Assembly (NCBI RefSeq): GCF_002844375.1
Contig: NZ_CP024199.1
Span: 4,256,001-4,320,000, forward strand
Source: Thalassospira marina
Lineage (GTDB): Bacteria; Pseudomonadota; Alphaproteobacteria; Rhodospirillales; Thalassospiraceae
DNA: 64,000 nucleotides
Direction of reading: 5' to 3'
Each line of letters begins with the position of its first letter. Position 1 is the first letter of the stretch. Both the position numbers and the translations under genes were made by a program. A model generated the notes under the pieces. It was not told the origin of the DNA, searched no databases, and worked only from the letters and a program-made list of their open reading frames with translations. Positions 35,691 through 42,943 of the stretch are shown here, in pieces.

Positions 35691-36938
35691 TTGGCTTCCA
35701 GCAACGTGCATCTGTCTCGCGCCCGTTTCACCCGCTTTAAAACCAGACAGCCCTTTGAATTTGGTCTGCCCAATGTTGCTGCCGGGATCAGCCAGAAATC
35801 CGATGGCAGTGCCAGCTATCTGACACGGGTGTCGTCGCTTTTGCGCCAGCAGGTTTTACCACGCGCTGCATCCGTCAAGATTGTATCAGATGAAATCCAT
35901 CTGGATGTTCTACCCAAACCGCAATGGACCCGGTCATTTGATCGCAAACGTGTTCTGTTTCTAATTCCGGCCGATGCCCTGGGCGATTGTGTGGGCATGA
36001 CAATGTTTTTACGCGCCTTTCTGGCCGCCTATCCCCATTGCAAAATCGGCCTTTTAAATACCGGAAGCGCCAGCGACATTTTCACCAGTCTGAAAAACAC
36101 CGAAATTTTTCAGCTGTTTATTTCGGCTCATGCACTCAAACGGTTTGATTTCATCATCGATCTGTCCGAGATGGATGGCTGGAAAGATATTGCAACGGCA
36201 CCCGTTGATTGCGAAGGCGTGCTATGTCGCGAATTTGATATTCCACCTGTTCCATTACCCCACAAGGACGTGGCAAAGGGCAATATGCTGCAAATCGGTA
36301 TTTTGCCGATGGCATCCTCGCCACTGCGCACCCTGCCACCCGAATTTGTGGCAAAAAGCATCCATGCCCTACGAGATAGCGCTGGGCCGACTGCTAAAAT
36401 TACAGTCATTCTTAATGCCTATCAGGGGGTCAAGGAAGCCTATAAGGCCGCCCTTGGTGAGGACATAGCGCAGGATGATCATCTCGAGCTTGTAGACGGA
36501 TTTAAAACGATTGCCGAGCTGGTGAGCTTTATTGGCAATTGCGATTATGTCCTGGTGGCTGATAGTGGCCCTGCCCATATCACCAAACTTGCCGGTATTC
36601 CCGGTATTGGCGTTTATAGTTCGGCCTCATCAGAAGTTCTGCATGGCCGTTTTTGCAATATCAAAGCCTGGCAAAGTGATTTTCGCGGTGAGTATTGTGC
36701 TGCCCCGTGCGGATTGGCAAAAATGCATGCCACCGAAGACGGAAAGATAGGCTGTATGGGAAGCCTGGCAGTTACCAAAGACAAGCTCGTTGCCCTGCCG
36801 AATCGGCGCGATCCGGCACTTGTTCAACGCACCTCGACAACTGATCCTGTTCCCTGCGTGAAACATCTGCTTACCGAATTCGACCGGTTCGAAGCGTTTT
36901 TACACGCCGATTTCAAAAAACAAATCACCAAAGCCTGA
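35691..36938 (+). CDS. Family 9 (heptosyltransferase-like) glycosyltransferase
   Basis: About 415 residues with two GT-B Rossmann domains. The N-terminal domain has KRVLFLIPADALGDCVGMTM; the C-terminal one has CDYVLVADSGPAHITKLAGI, the nucleotide-sugar site of ADP-heptose:LPS transferases. It probably adds a sugar to LPS or another glycan. The first 90 residues are unusual for the family. I choose a TTG start at 35691 because AAGGA lies eight bases upstream; in-frame reading continues upstream to 35553 but overlaps the preceding gene. The specific sugar is unknown. Confidence 0.75.
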   Translation: MASSNVHLSRARFTRFKTRQPFEFGLPNVAAGISQKSDGSASYLTRVSSLLRQQVLPRAASVKIVSDEIHLDVLPKPQWTRSFDRKRVLFLIPADALGDCVGMTMFLRAFLAAYPHCKIGLLNTGSASDIFTSLKNTEIFQLFISAHALKRFDFIIDLSEMDGWKDIATAPVDCEGVLCREFDIPPVPLPHKDVAKGNMLQIGILPMASSPLRTLPPEFVAKSIHALRDSAGPTAKITVILNAYQGVKEAYKAALGEDIAQDDHLELVDGFKTIAELVSFIGNCDYVLVADSGPAHITKLAGIPGIGVYSSASSEVLHGRFCNIKAWQSDFRGEYCAAPCGLAKMHATEDGKIGCMGSLAVTKDKLVALPNRRDPALVQRTSTTDPVPCVKHLLTEFDRFEAFLHADFKKQITKA

Positions 36939-36970
36939 CTCACCGTTCGTTTCGAAACCGACCATCAAAC

Positions 36971-37002
36971 AAAAAAAGAGAGGGCGCCGAAGCACCCTCT
37001 CT
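36971..37002 (-). terminator. Intrinsic terminator of the first porin gene
   Basis: An 8-bp stem (AGAGAGGG / CCCTCTCT) with a loop of about 10 bases, followed on the minus strand by seven T. Confidence 0.82.
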
Positions 37003-37027
37003 CTTGCGATTGCTGATCTTTACAGGA

Positions 37028-38080
37028 TCAGAAGTCGAGACGCAGACCGGTAACAGCACCGTAACCGTCATTGTCGAATGCAGCTGCATCGTTGTCATCA
37101 TCGAACCAGAAGATCGACGATTTCCATGCAACGCCAGCGCCGAGCTGGTAAGCAAGACCAAGGTCAACCGTGCTGATTTCGCCGGTGGATGCTGCACCGC
37201 CAGAGGTCGAACGGTTACCGTAATCAGAGTAAGCATAAGACAGGGAAACAGAAGCTGCATCCATTGCGTATGCTACGCCGACGTCAAAGGTGTCGGTTTC
37301 GTTGCCAGCGGTCTGACGATCGTTAACACCGTAATCGTCTTCGATGTGGCCCCAGGACCCACCAACGGTGAAGTTGCCAAAGCCGACATTTGCACCGAGG
37401 CCGTACCAGTTACCCTGACCTTTGTGTTCGCCAACAGCGGACAGGCCCAGAGCAACATCACCAAAGTCGTGGTCATAGGTCAGACCAGCGGACACAACCG
37501 GAAGACCGGAAGTGGTGGTCTGGCCGAGGTTACCACCGGTACCGCCAGCATTTTTGGAAACGTCGCTGTCGGTGTAGGAAACACCGGCGCGGAAGCCACC
37601 CATAACCGGGGTGAAGTAGGTGATTTTGGGATCATCGCCATCGCTCGGAACGGTATCCGGGAGGTAAGAAGAAACCCAATTGGTCAGGTCGCCGTCGTTC
37701 ACGCCAACCGGGCCGACTGCCGGTGCAGTGATGCCCATATCGTCAGCAGCGCCGTCGTCTTCACCCAGTTTAATCTGACCGAAAGAACCGTTCACATAGA
37801 GGTACTGTTCGTCGATCTGGTCGCCCGAGCTTTCGCCTTCGAGTTCAACAACTGCACCAACTTCGATGCCGTTATCCAGAGTGGTCGAACCTTTGAAGTG
37901 AATTTCGGTGTCAGACTGGAAAGCGTTGACGTTGTCAAAACCGTCAGACTGGCTGGTGATACCAGCCCACTGTTCCATGTAACCGCCGACCGAAAGTTTA
38001 ATCTTTTCGGATGCGCTTGCGGAAACTGCGAAACCGGAAACGGCGACGAGTGCCGTGGTCGCAACAAGAATCTTTTTCAT
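37028..38080 (-). CDS. Outer-membrane porin (Gram-negative porin family)
   Basis: A 350-residue porin. The signal peptide is MKKILVATTALVAVSGFAVS with cleavage after ASA near residue 24. The mature protein starts with SEKIKLSVGGYMEQW and ends with Phe, the outer-membrane beta-barrel signature. The sequence is rich in Asp, Gly and aromatic beta-strands, typical of 16-strand general porins. The ATG at 38080 follows GAGGGAAAAG. It lies downstream of a close paralogue on the same strand but has its own promoter and terminator, so the two can be expressed separately. Confidence 0.92.
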   Translation of the reverse strand: MKKILVATTALVAVSGFAVSASASEKIKLSVGGYMEQWAGITSQSDGFDNVNAFQSDTEIHFKGSTTLDNGIEVGAVVELEGESSGDQIDEQYLYVNGSFGQIKLGEDDGAADDMGITAPAVGPVGVNDGDLTNWVSSYLPDTVPSDGDDPKITYFTPVMGGFRAGVSYTDSDVSKNAGGTGGNLGQTTTSGLPVVSAGLTYDHDFGDVALGLSAVGEHKGQGNWYGLGANVGFGNFTVGGSWGHIEDDYGVNDRQTAGNETDTFDVGVAYAMDAASVSLSYAYSDYGNRSTSGGAASTGEISTVDLGLAYQLGAGVAWKSSIFWFDDDNDAAAFDNDGYGAVTGLRLDF

Positions 38081-38149
38081 CTTTTCCCTCATTGAAAACG
38101 AACGCTGTTGGCGTTGGTTAGCAGAACATCTTTCTGTTTGCTGAAAGCC

Positions 38150-38178
38150 AATTAATCGGATAACTGACCTTGGGTCAA
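38150..38178 (-). promoter_or_regulatory. Promoter of the first porin gene
   Basis: On the minus strand TTGACC (38178-38173) and TTAATT (38155-38150) are 17 bases apart, about 70 bases before the start codon. The dyad TGACCTTGGGTCA (38165-38177) overlaps the -35 box and could be a repressor site. Confidence 0.55.
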
Positions 38179-38454
38179 TTAAAACAGATACCAAACGTGA
38201 TGTTTTTGTCAGTGCCGTGATAAAAAAATCACACTCAGGTTCTCAATTACCGATAATCGGCCAAATATTGCGATTTCCAGTTTGCCATGAAGAGTGCTTT
38301 GATCGCGAAAAATGGCAAATGCGTTTTATAAATGACCAATAGTCACTTTATTGACACATTTCTGGCCCACCCGCATATCAACCTTAGTACTTCAACCCGT
38401 GAACGATTCCTGCGCGGTTGATGTATCGGGCGAAGCTTTAAAATGAGGAAAGAA

Positions 38455-38491
38455 CTTCGTCAGGTAAAACTACCGTACTTACCTGACGAAG
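38455..38491. repeat. Perfect 13-bp inverted repeat between porin genes
   Basis: CTTCGTCAGGTAA and TTACCTGACGAAG flank an 11-base spacer. No T run follows, so it is not a standard terminator; it could be an operator or an RNA hairpin. Confidence 0.7.
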
Positions 38492-38558
38492 AAAGGGCAG
38501 ACCTAAAATATCCAACGATATAAGACCTTGGGCAATCAGCCTCTGATCGAACATACCC

Positions 38559-38591
38559 AAAAAAAAGAAGGGAGCGCAAAGCGCCCCCTTC
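38559..38591 (-). terminator. Intrinsic terminator of the second porin gene
   Basis: GAAGGGAGCGC pairs with GCGCCCCCTTC (one mismatch) around AAA; on the minus strand eight T follow. Confidence 0.88.
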
Positions 38592-38617
38592 CCAAAACGG
38601 TTCTACTAATCTGAAGA

Positions 38618-39676
38618 TTAGAAGGACAATTTGATACCGGTAACTGCACCGTAGCCGTCGTTGTCAGCACCGCCATTTTTGCCGTCGCTGTCGAACCAGA
38701 AGAGCGAGGTCTTCCAATCAACGCCCGCGCCAAGAGCATATGCCAGGCCGAGGTCAACGGTGTCGATGTCAGAACCAGCGCCAGCAGCGTTGGTTACGAT
38801 GTCGCCGTTAGCATAGGACAGGGAGACCGAAGCTGCGTCCATTTTGTATGCTACGCCGATATCAAAACCGGTGGTGTCATCAGCACGTTTTGCATCGGTT
38901 TCGGTCAGGCCGTAATCGTCAGCTTTAACACCGTAAGAAGCGCCAACGGTGAAGTTACCGAAGCCAACATTGGTACCAACGCTGAACCATTCACCGCTAC
39001 CCTTGTGTTCACCAACAGCGGAAAGGCCGAGGCTGAAGCCATCAAAGTCGCCGTTGTATTCAACGCCAAGAGAAACTACCGGCATACCAGTAGTGGTGTT
39101 CTGACCAGCAGTTGCCGGGCTTGCAGACACACCAGCCGAACCGTTATTTTTCGCGGTGCTGCTATCGGTGTAAGAAACGCCAACGCGGAAGCCACCCAGA
39201 ACCGGAGTATAGTAGGTCACTTTCGGTGCATCGCCATCGTCCCAAACGGTATCCGGCATTGCAGCAACGCTAACCCAGTTAGAAAGGTCACCGTCGTTAA
39301 CGCCAACGGGGCCAACTGCCGGAGCAGTGATGCCCATAGCAGCAGCAGCGCCGTCACCTTCACCAATACGGAACTGACCGAAGGAGCCGTTAACGTACAG
39401 ATACTGTTCGTCGATCTGGTCGGTAGAGGTTTCGCCTTCGAGCTGGATCATGGCACCGATTTCGATACCGTTATCCAGGGTGGTCGAACCCGAGAAATAA
39501 ACTTCGGTGTCGGACTGGAAAGCGTTGATGTTGTCATACGCATCATCCTGGGAGGCGATGCCTGCCCACTGTTCCATGTAACCGCCAACCGACAGTTTAA
39601 TCTTCTCAGAGGCCTGTGCCTGGCCTGCAACTGCAACAGCGACGAGTGCGCTGGTAGCAATAAGAATCTTTTTCAT
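38618..39676 (-). CDS. Outer-membrane porin, paralogue of the neighbouring porin
   Basis: A 352-residue porin with signal peptide MKKILIATSALVAVAVAGQA and mature start SEKIKLSVGGYMEQWAGI. It ends with Phe. It is clearly similar along its whole length to the porin at 37028-38080, with differences mainly in surface-loop-like stretches. The start at 39676 follows GAGGGAAAAG, the same leader as in the paralogue, which points to tandem duplication including the ribosome-binding site. Its own terminator follows. Confidence 0.92.
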   Translation of the reverse strand: MKKILIATSALVAVAVAGQAQASEKIKLSVGGYMEQWAGIASQDDAYDNINAFQSDTEVYFSGSTTLDNGIEIGAMIQLEGETSTDQIDEQYLYVNGSFGQFRIGEGDGAAAAMGITAPAVGPVGVNDGDLSNWVSVAAMPDTVWDDGDAPKVTYYTPVLGGFRVGVSYTDSSTAKNNGSAGVSASPATAGQNTTTGMPVVSLGVEYNGDFDGFSLGLSAVGEHKGSGEWFSVGTNVGFGNFTVGASYGVKADDYGLTETDAKRADDTTGFDIGVAYKMDAASVSLSYANGDIVTNAAGAGSDIDTVDLGLAYALGAGVDWKTSLFWFDSDGKNGGADNDGYGAVTGIKLSF

Positions 39677-39852
39677 CTTTTCCCTCAACGTCTTCTTCAA
39701 CCCGCTTGAGCGGTTATTTGAAGTGTGAACGACAGTTATCTGGCGCTCGGTTCGACGCTATGGAGCCAGCATTTTGCCACCCCGTCAACCAAACTGTGGC
39801 GACTATGTAACATTTTTGCGCAGCTGTGGCGAAAAGGACACACTTGTTTTCT

Positions 39853-39881
39853 TTGCCCTGCCTGCAATTGCTGCTTATAGT
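39853..39881 (+). promoter_or_regulatory. Promoter of the DUF3576 gene
   Basis: TTGCCC (39853-39858) and TATAGT (39876-39881) are separated by 17 bases, about 40 bases before the GTG start. Confidence 0.6.
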
Positions 39882-39922
39882 GCGCTCAGCATTGCCATTG
39901 ACTGATCAGAAGGCCGTACAAC

Positions 39923-40486
39923 GTGTCTGTTTCAAAATTGAAATTAATCGCCGCCTGCACCCTGATCTCCGCACTCGCAGCCTGCAGCGGAGCTTCCCAG
40001 GATGACTATGATAGCTATCCTGGCTCCGCGCCTGGTAACGAGAGAATTCTCGGTCGCTCAGCAACCCGCGCAGATATGAAAAAGCAGGGCAGCGTTTTTG
40101 GCGATGGCGGTCTGGGCATTTTTGGCGGTGATGAGAAAAAACAGGAAAGTGGCTCAGGCATTGGCGTGAACAGCTTCCTGTGGCGTGCAACGCTCGATAC
40201 ATTATCCTTCATGCCGCTTAACTCTGCAGACCCGTTTGGTGGTGTTATTATCACCGACTGGTACAGCCCGGCTGAAACCCCCAACGAACGCTTCAAAATG
40301 ACAGGTTACATCCTTGGTACAGCTCTGCGCTCTGATGCCATCAAGGTTGCGATTTTCCGCCAGGTTCGTGCAGGTGGCAACGAATGGGCTGATGCCGTGG
40401 TAGATCCGAAAACCGTAACGGCCATGGAAGACTCCATTCTGACCCGTGCTCGCCAGCTGCGTATCGATAGCGCCAACAACCAGTAA
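39923..40486 (+). CDS. DUF3576 lipoprotein
   Basis: A 187-residue putative outer-membrane lipoprotein with signal peptide and LAAC lipobox (MSVSKLKLIAACTLISALAA, Cys at residue 21). The mature part (FLWRATLDTLSFMPLNSADP, GGVIITDWYSPAETPNERFK) is the DUF3576 pattern. The function is unknown; in relatives the gene sits next to leuS-lptE-holA. The start codon is GTG at 39923. A terminator follows (40542-40582), inside the beginning of the next ORF. Confidence 0.87.
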   Translation: MSVSKLKLIAACTLISALAACSGASQDDYDSYPGSAPGNERILGRSATRADMKKQGSVFGDGGLGIFGGDEKKQESGSGIGVNSFLWRATLDTLSFMPLNSADPFGGVIITDWYSPAETPNERFKMTGYILGTALRSDAIKVAIFRQVRAGGNEWADAVVDPKTVTAMEDSILTRARQLRIDSANNQ

Positions 40487-40494
40487 AATCTGCA

Positions 40495-41238
40495 ATGGCT
40501 GCTAAGGCGTTAAGTCGCGATCCATATGCCTCACTGGCGTACAATCCCCATTCGCTCTCACGCCGATGGGGATTGTTTTTTTCTACACATCTGATCGCAG
40601 GTCTGCCTGCGTCGCTGCCCGTCAATCACCAGACCCAGGCATTGCGGCACAGGATGGTTCAAAACATCCATGCTGATTTAAAAGAATCAGATATTCTTCA
40701 GATACTGGTTAGAACAACCTGGCACGGCGGCTTACCCGCATTTACCCCGCCAGAATGCGCGCCGATTATCCTGAAAGACGGCATTTCAAAGATTGATGAC
40801 CTCGCAGCCGAAACGGGCATTGATGTTCTGACACTCTCCATCCTGTCAGACGTCCCATTGCACCGCCCGAGAAACCTCGAACTTGAAGACCTGGTTGCCC
40901 AGTGGCGCTGGTTGCGGCTTGTCTGGTCACATTTCTCCGCCCCCACAGGGATACTGCCAATTAACGGATATCATCTACCGGCTGATCCGGAGGCAATCCA
41001 TGCCCACGAACGCGACATGCTTACCCATATCATCGGGCAGATCGGACAATTCCGCCATAACATCGCGCTAGCCGAATTGCGCAAACTGTTCCAGATACTT
41101 AAAAAATCACCAGCGAATCGGCAAAATCCGCTGCAATTGTGCTTTCTTGAGCTTTTACGGTTATTTTGTCCTTACATCGGACATGAATTATTGTATCGCT
41201 ATGGAGCTATCAAATCGCCGGATCAAACGGAGTCCTGA
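40495..41238 (+). CDS. LeuRS-like fragment: C-terminal anticodon-binding domain only
   Basis: A 247-codon ORF in the slot where relatives carry leuS (between DUF3576 and lptE). From about residue 85 it aligns by eye with E. coli LeuRS after KMSKS: LSILSDVPLHRPRN with the LFMLSDSPPERDLEW region, QWRWLRLVW with AWRFVNRVW, HIIGQIGQFRHNIALAELRK with the HKTIAKVTDDI...FNTAIA region, and LLRLFCPYIGHELL with MLNPFTPHICFTLW. No HIGH, editing or KMSKS motif is visible, so it cannot charge tRNA. Rare codons (ATA, AGA, CTA, TTA) are more frequent than in neighbouring genes. The start is uncertain: the ATG at 40495 has no ribosome-binding site and a terminator lies within the first 30 codons; the ATG at 40654 is an alternative. 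It is either a repurposed tRNA-binding domain or a decaying leuS remnant. Confidence 0.6.
   Translation: MAAKALSRDPYASLAYNPHSLSRRWGLFFSTHLIAGLPASLPVNHQTQALRHRMVQNIHADLKESDILQILVRTTWHGGLPAFTPPECAPIILKDGISKIDDLAAETGIDVLTLSILSDVPLHRPRNLELEDLVAQWRWLRLVWSHFSAPTGILPINGYHLPADPEAIHAHERDMLTHIIGQIGQFRHNIALAELRKLFQILKKSPANRQNPLQLCFLELLRLFCPYIGHELLYRYGAIKSPDQTES
40542..40582 (+). terminator. Intrinsic terminator after DUF3576, inside the next ORF
   Basis: A 10-bp perfect stem (CAATCCCCAT / ATGGGGATTG) with a 14-base loop, followed by seven T. It probably ends the DUF3576 transcript. Confidence 0.88.
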
Positions 41239-41242
41239 CCTG

Positions 41243-41752
41243 ATGTTTTTGCGCCCGATCATGACATTGTTTTTGTGCCTTGCCATTCCGGCATTGGGTG
41301 CATGTGGTTTTCAACCGCTTTACGCAAAAAACCAGGTCGGTGAAACGGGTGCAGACCCACTTTCGGCCGTAAAGATCGATATGATCGAAAACCGGGTTGG
41401 CCAGCTAACCCGCAATGTGTTGCTCGAAAACCTGACGCCGAAGGGCGAGATATCGTCGCCGCTGTATGAACTCAAGGTTGACTTATCCGAGTCGAAGTAT
41501 GAACTGGGCTTCACCAAGGAAAATGAAGCAACCGTTGCAGACTATCTGCTGACTGGCGCTTATCAGCTGATACGGATCTCCGATACCAAAATTCTGCGCA
41601 GCGGTTCCGTGCGTGCGCGTACCAGTTACAATATCGTTCAATCAGATTACGCAACGCTGGAAGCCGAGTCGTCAGCGCGTGAAGACGCGGCACGGAACCT
41701 TGCCCGCCAGATTTCCAATCAGGTTGCCATCGGCATCCGCAGCGCTAACTAG
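41243..41752 (+). CDS. lptE: LPS-assembly lipoprotein LptE
   Basis: A 169-residue lipoprotein with signal peptide MFLRPIMTLFLCLAIPALGA and lipobox LGAC, followed by GFQPLYA, the standard LptE opening. LptE plugs the LptD barrel that inserts LPS into the outer membrane. The mature part (ENRVGQLTRNVLLENL, then YELKVDL) fits the family. The ATG at 41243 is preferred: GGAG lies upstream and it gives a clean signal peptide. It starts four bases after the LeuRS-like ORF and is followed by holA, the conserved alphaproteobacterial order. Confidence 0.9.
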   Translation: MFLRPIMTLFLCLAIPALGACGFQPLYAKNQVGETGADPLSAVKIDMIENRVGQLTRNVLLENLTPKGEISSPLYELKVDLSESKYELGFTKENEATVADYLLTGAYQLIRISDTKILRSGSVRARTSYNIVQSDYATLEAESSAREDAARNLARQISNQVAIGIRSAN

Positions 41753-41769
41753 GCTTTCACCGGGATTTC

Positions 41770-42801
41770 ATGAAACTCAAAGCTGCACAGGTTGACTCTT
41801 TCCTGCGTTCTCCAGACGCAAAGGCACAGCTTGTGCTGATTTACGGTGAAGATGAAGGCCTGGTGCGCGAACGGGGTGCACAACTGGCAAAAACCGTTGT
41901 CGAAGATCTAAAAGATCCGTTTCGCGTGGTTGAGCTCGGAGCAGCACATCTGAAAGAAGATGGCGGGCGCCTTCGTGATGAAGCAGCAGCAATCAGCTTT
42001 GGCGGCGGACGCCGTGTCGTGCGACTCCGTGATATTGGTGATGCACAGGCTCCTGTTATCGCAGACTTCCTTCAACACCCCGCAGGAGACGCGCTGATCG
42101 TTTGCGAGGCAGGAAGCCTGCCTGCACGTTCAAAGCTGCGTCAGGCTGTGGAAAAAGCCGGCAATGGCATGGCCCTGCCCTGCTATGCCGATTCGGGCCG
42201 CGACCTTGAAGGACTAATCCGTTCTGTAATGGACGAACACGGCCTGGCCATCGATGGCGATGCCACCCGCTACCTCGTGACCAATCTTGGCAGCGATCGC
42301 ATGATTTCGCGTAACGAGCTGCAGAAACTTGCCCTATATGCCTTAAACCAGCAGCGCGTTTCCCTAAGCGATGCCATGGCATGCATTGGTGATAGCTCCG
42401 CTCGGCATTATGACGATGTCCTGCAGGCGGTGTCGGCCGGCAATGTCGCCAATCTGGACCTCGCCCTGACCCGGCTGGTCGAAGAAGGGCTTAATCCCGT
42501 CGGCGCCCTTCGCATGATGATTGGTTATTTCCAGAAACTTCACCTGGTCAAAGGACAGGTCGCACAGGGTGCCGCCGTTGATCAGGCAATGAAGACGCTG
42601 CGCCCCCCACTATTTTTCAAGGCGGCCGACCAGTTCAAGGCCAATTTGTCCTATTGGCCACTGGCCCATATCCAGCGTGCATTACAGATTTTCCTGGAAG
42701 CCGAGAAAGACTGCAAAAGCGGCCTTGCCATCCCGGAAACGCTTGCCCATCGCGCCATGATCAAAGTAACTGTCGCCCGGCAAAAACAGGGTCGCAGGTA
42801 A
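41770..42801 (+). CDS. holA: DNA polymerase III delta subunit
   Basis: A 343-residue HolA, part of the clamp loader that places the beta clamp on DNA. The pattern MKLKAAQVDSFLRSPDAKAQ, then LIYGEDEGLVRERGAQLAKT, matches alphaproteobacterial HolA. The collar-domain helices (LNPVGALRMMIGYFQKLHLV) lie near residue 240. It follows lptE by 17 bases and is convergent with parB across a terminator. Confidence 0.93.
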   Translation: MKLKAAQVDSFLRSPDAKAQLVLIYGEDEGLVRERGAQLAKTVVEDLKDPFRVVELGAAHLKEDGGRLRDEAAAISFGGGRRVVRLRDIGDAQAPVIADFLQHPAGDALIVCEAGSLPARSKLRQAVEKAGNGMALPCYADSGRDLEGLIRSVMDEHGLAIDGDATRYLVTNLGSDRMISRNELQKLALYALNQQRVSLSDAMACIGDSSARHYDDVLQAVSAGNVANLDLALTRLVEEGLNPVGALRMMIGYFQKLHLVKGQVAQGAAVDQAMKTLRPPLFFKAADQFKANLSYWPLAHIQRALQIFLEAEKDCKSGLAIPETLAHRAMIKVTVARQKQGRR

Positions 42802-42875
42802 AGCTCTGACTACTCCGCTGAAATTAAGGTTCCGTCATTTTTTAAGCTATCACCGCGAGTCGCAACGTCGCTAAA

Positions 42876-42912
42876 CAACAAAAGTCGATCCTGTTGGGAC
42901 CGGCTTTTGTTG
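42876..42912. terminator. Bidirectional hairpin between holA and parB
   Basis: CAACAAAAG and CTTTTGTTG flank an inner TCGATCC / GGACCGG stem with a wobble or mismatch. It lies between convergent genes; the T run is part of the stem. Confidence 0.7.
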
Positions 42913-42943
42913 CGTTGCAGCAAAATGCTGTTTGGGCAATCAA

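Larger units (their letters stand above)
38081..38617. other. Interval between the two porin genes
   Basis: 537 bases without a gene. It holds the promoter of the first porin (38150-38178), a TGACC-TTG-GGTCA dyad overlapping its -35 box, a TGAC-N5-GTCA dyad near 38333, a perfect 13-bp inverted repeat (38455-38491) and the terminator of the second porin (38559-38591). Confidence 0.55.

Noticed and set aside
37004..38095. Plus-strand ORF of 363 codons covering the first porin
   Set aside because: Antisense frame kept open by the porin's codon use; a similar one occurs opposite the second porin. No start signal or protein family.
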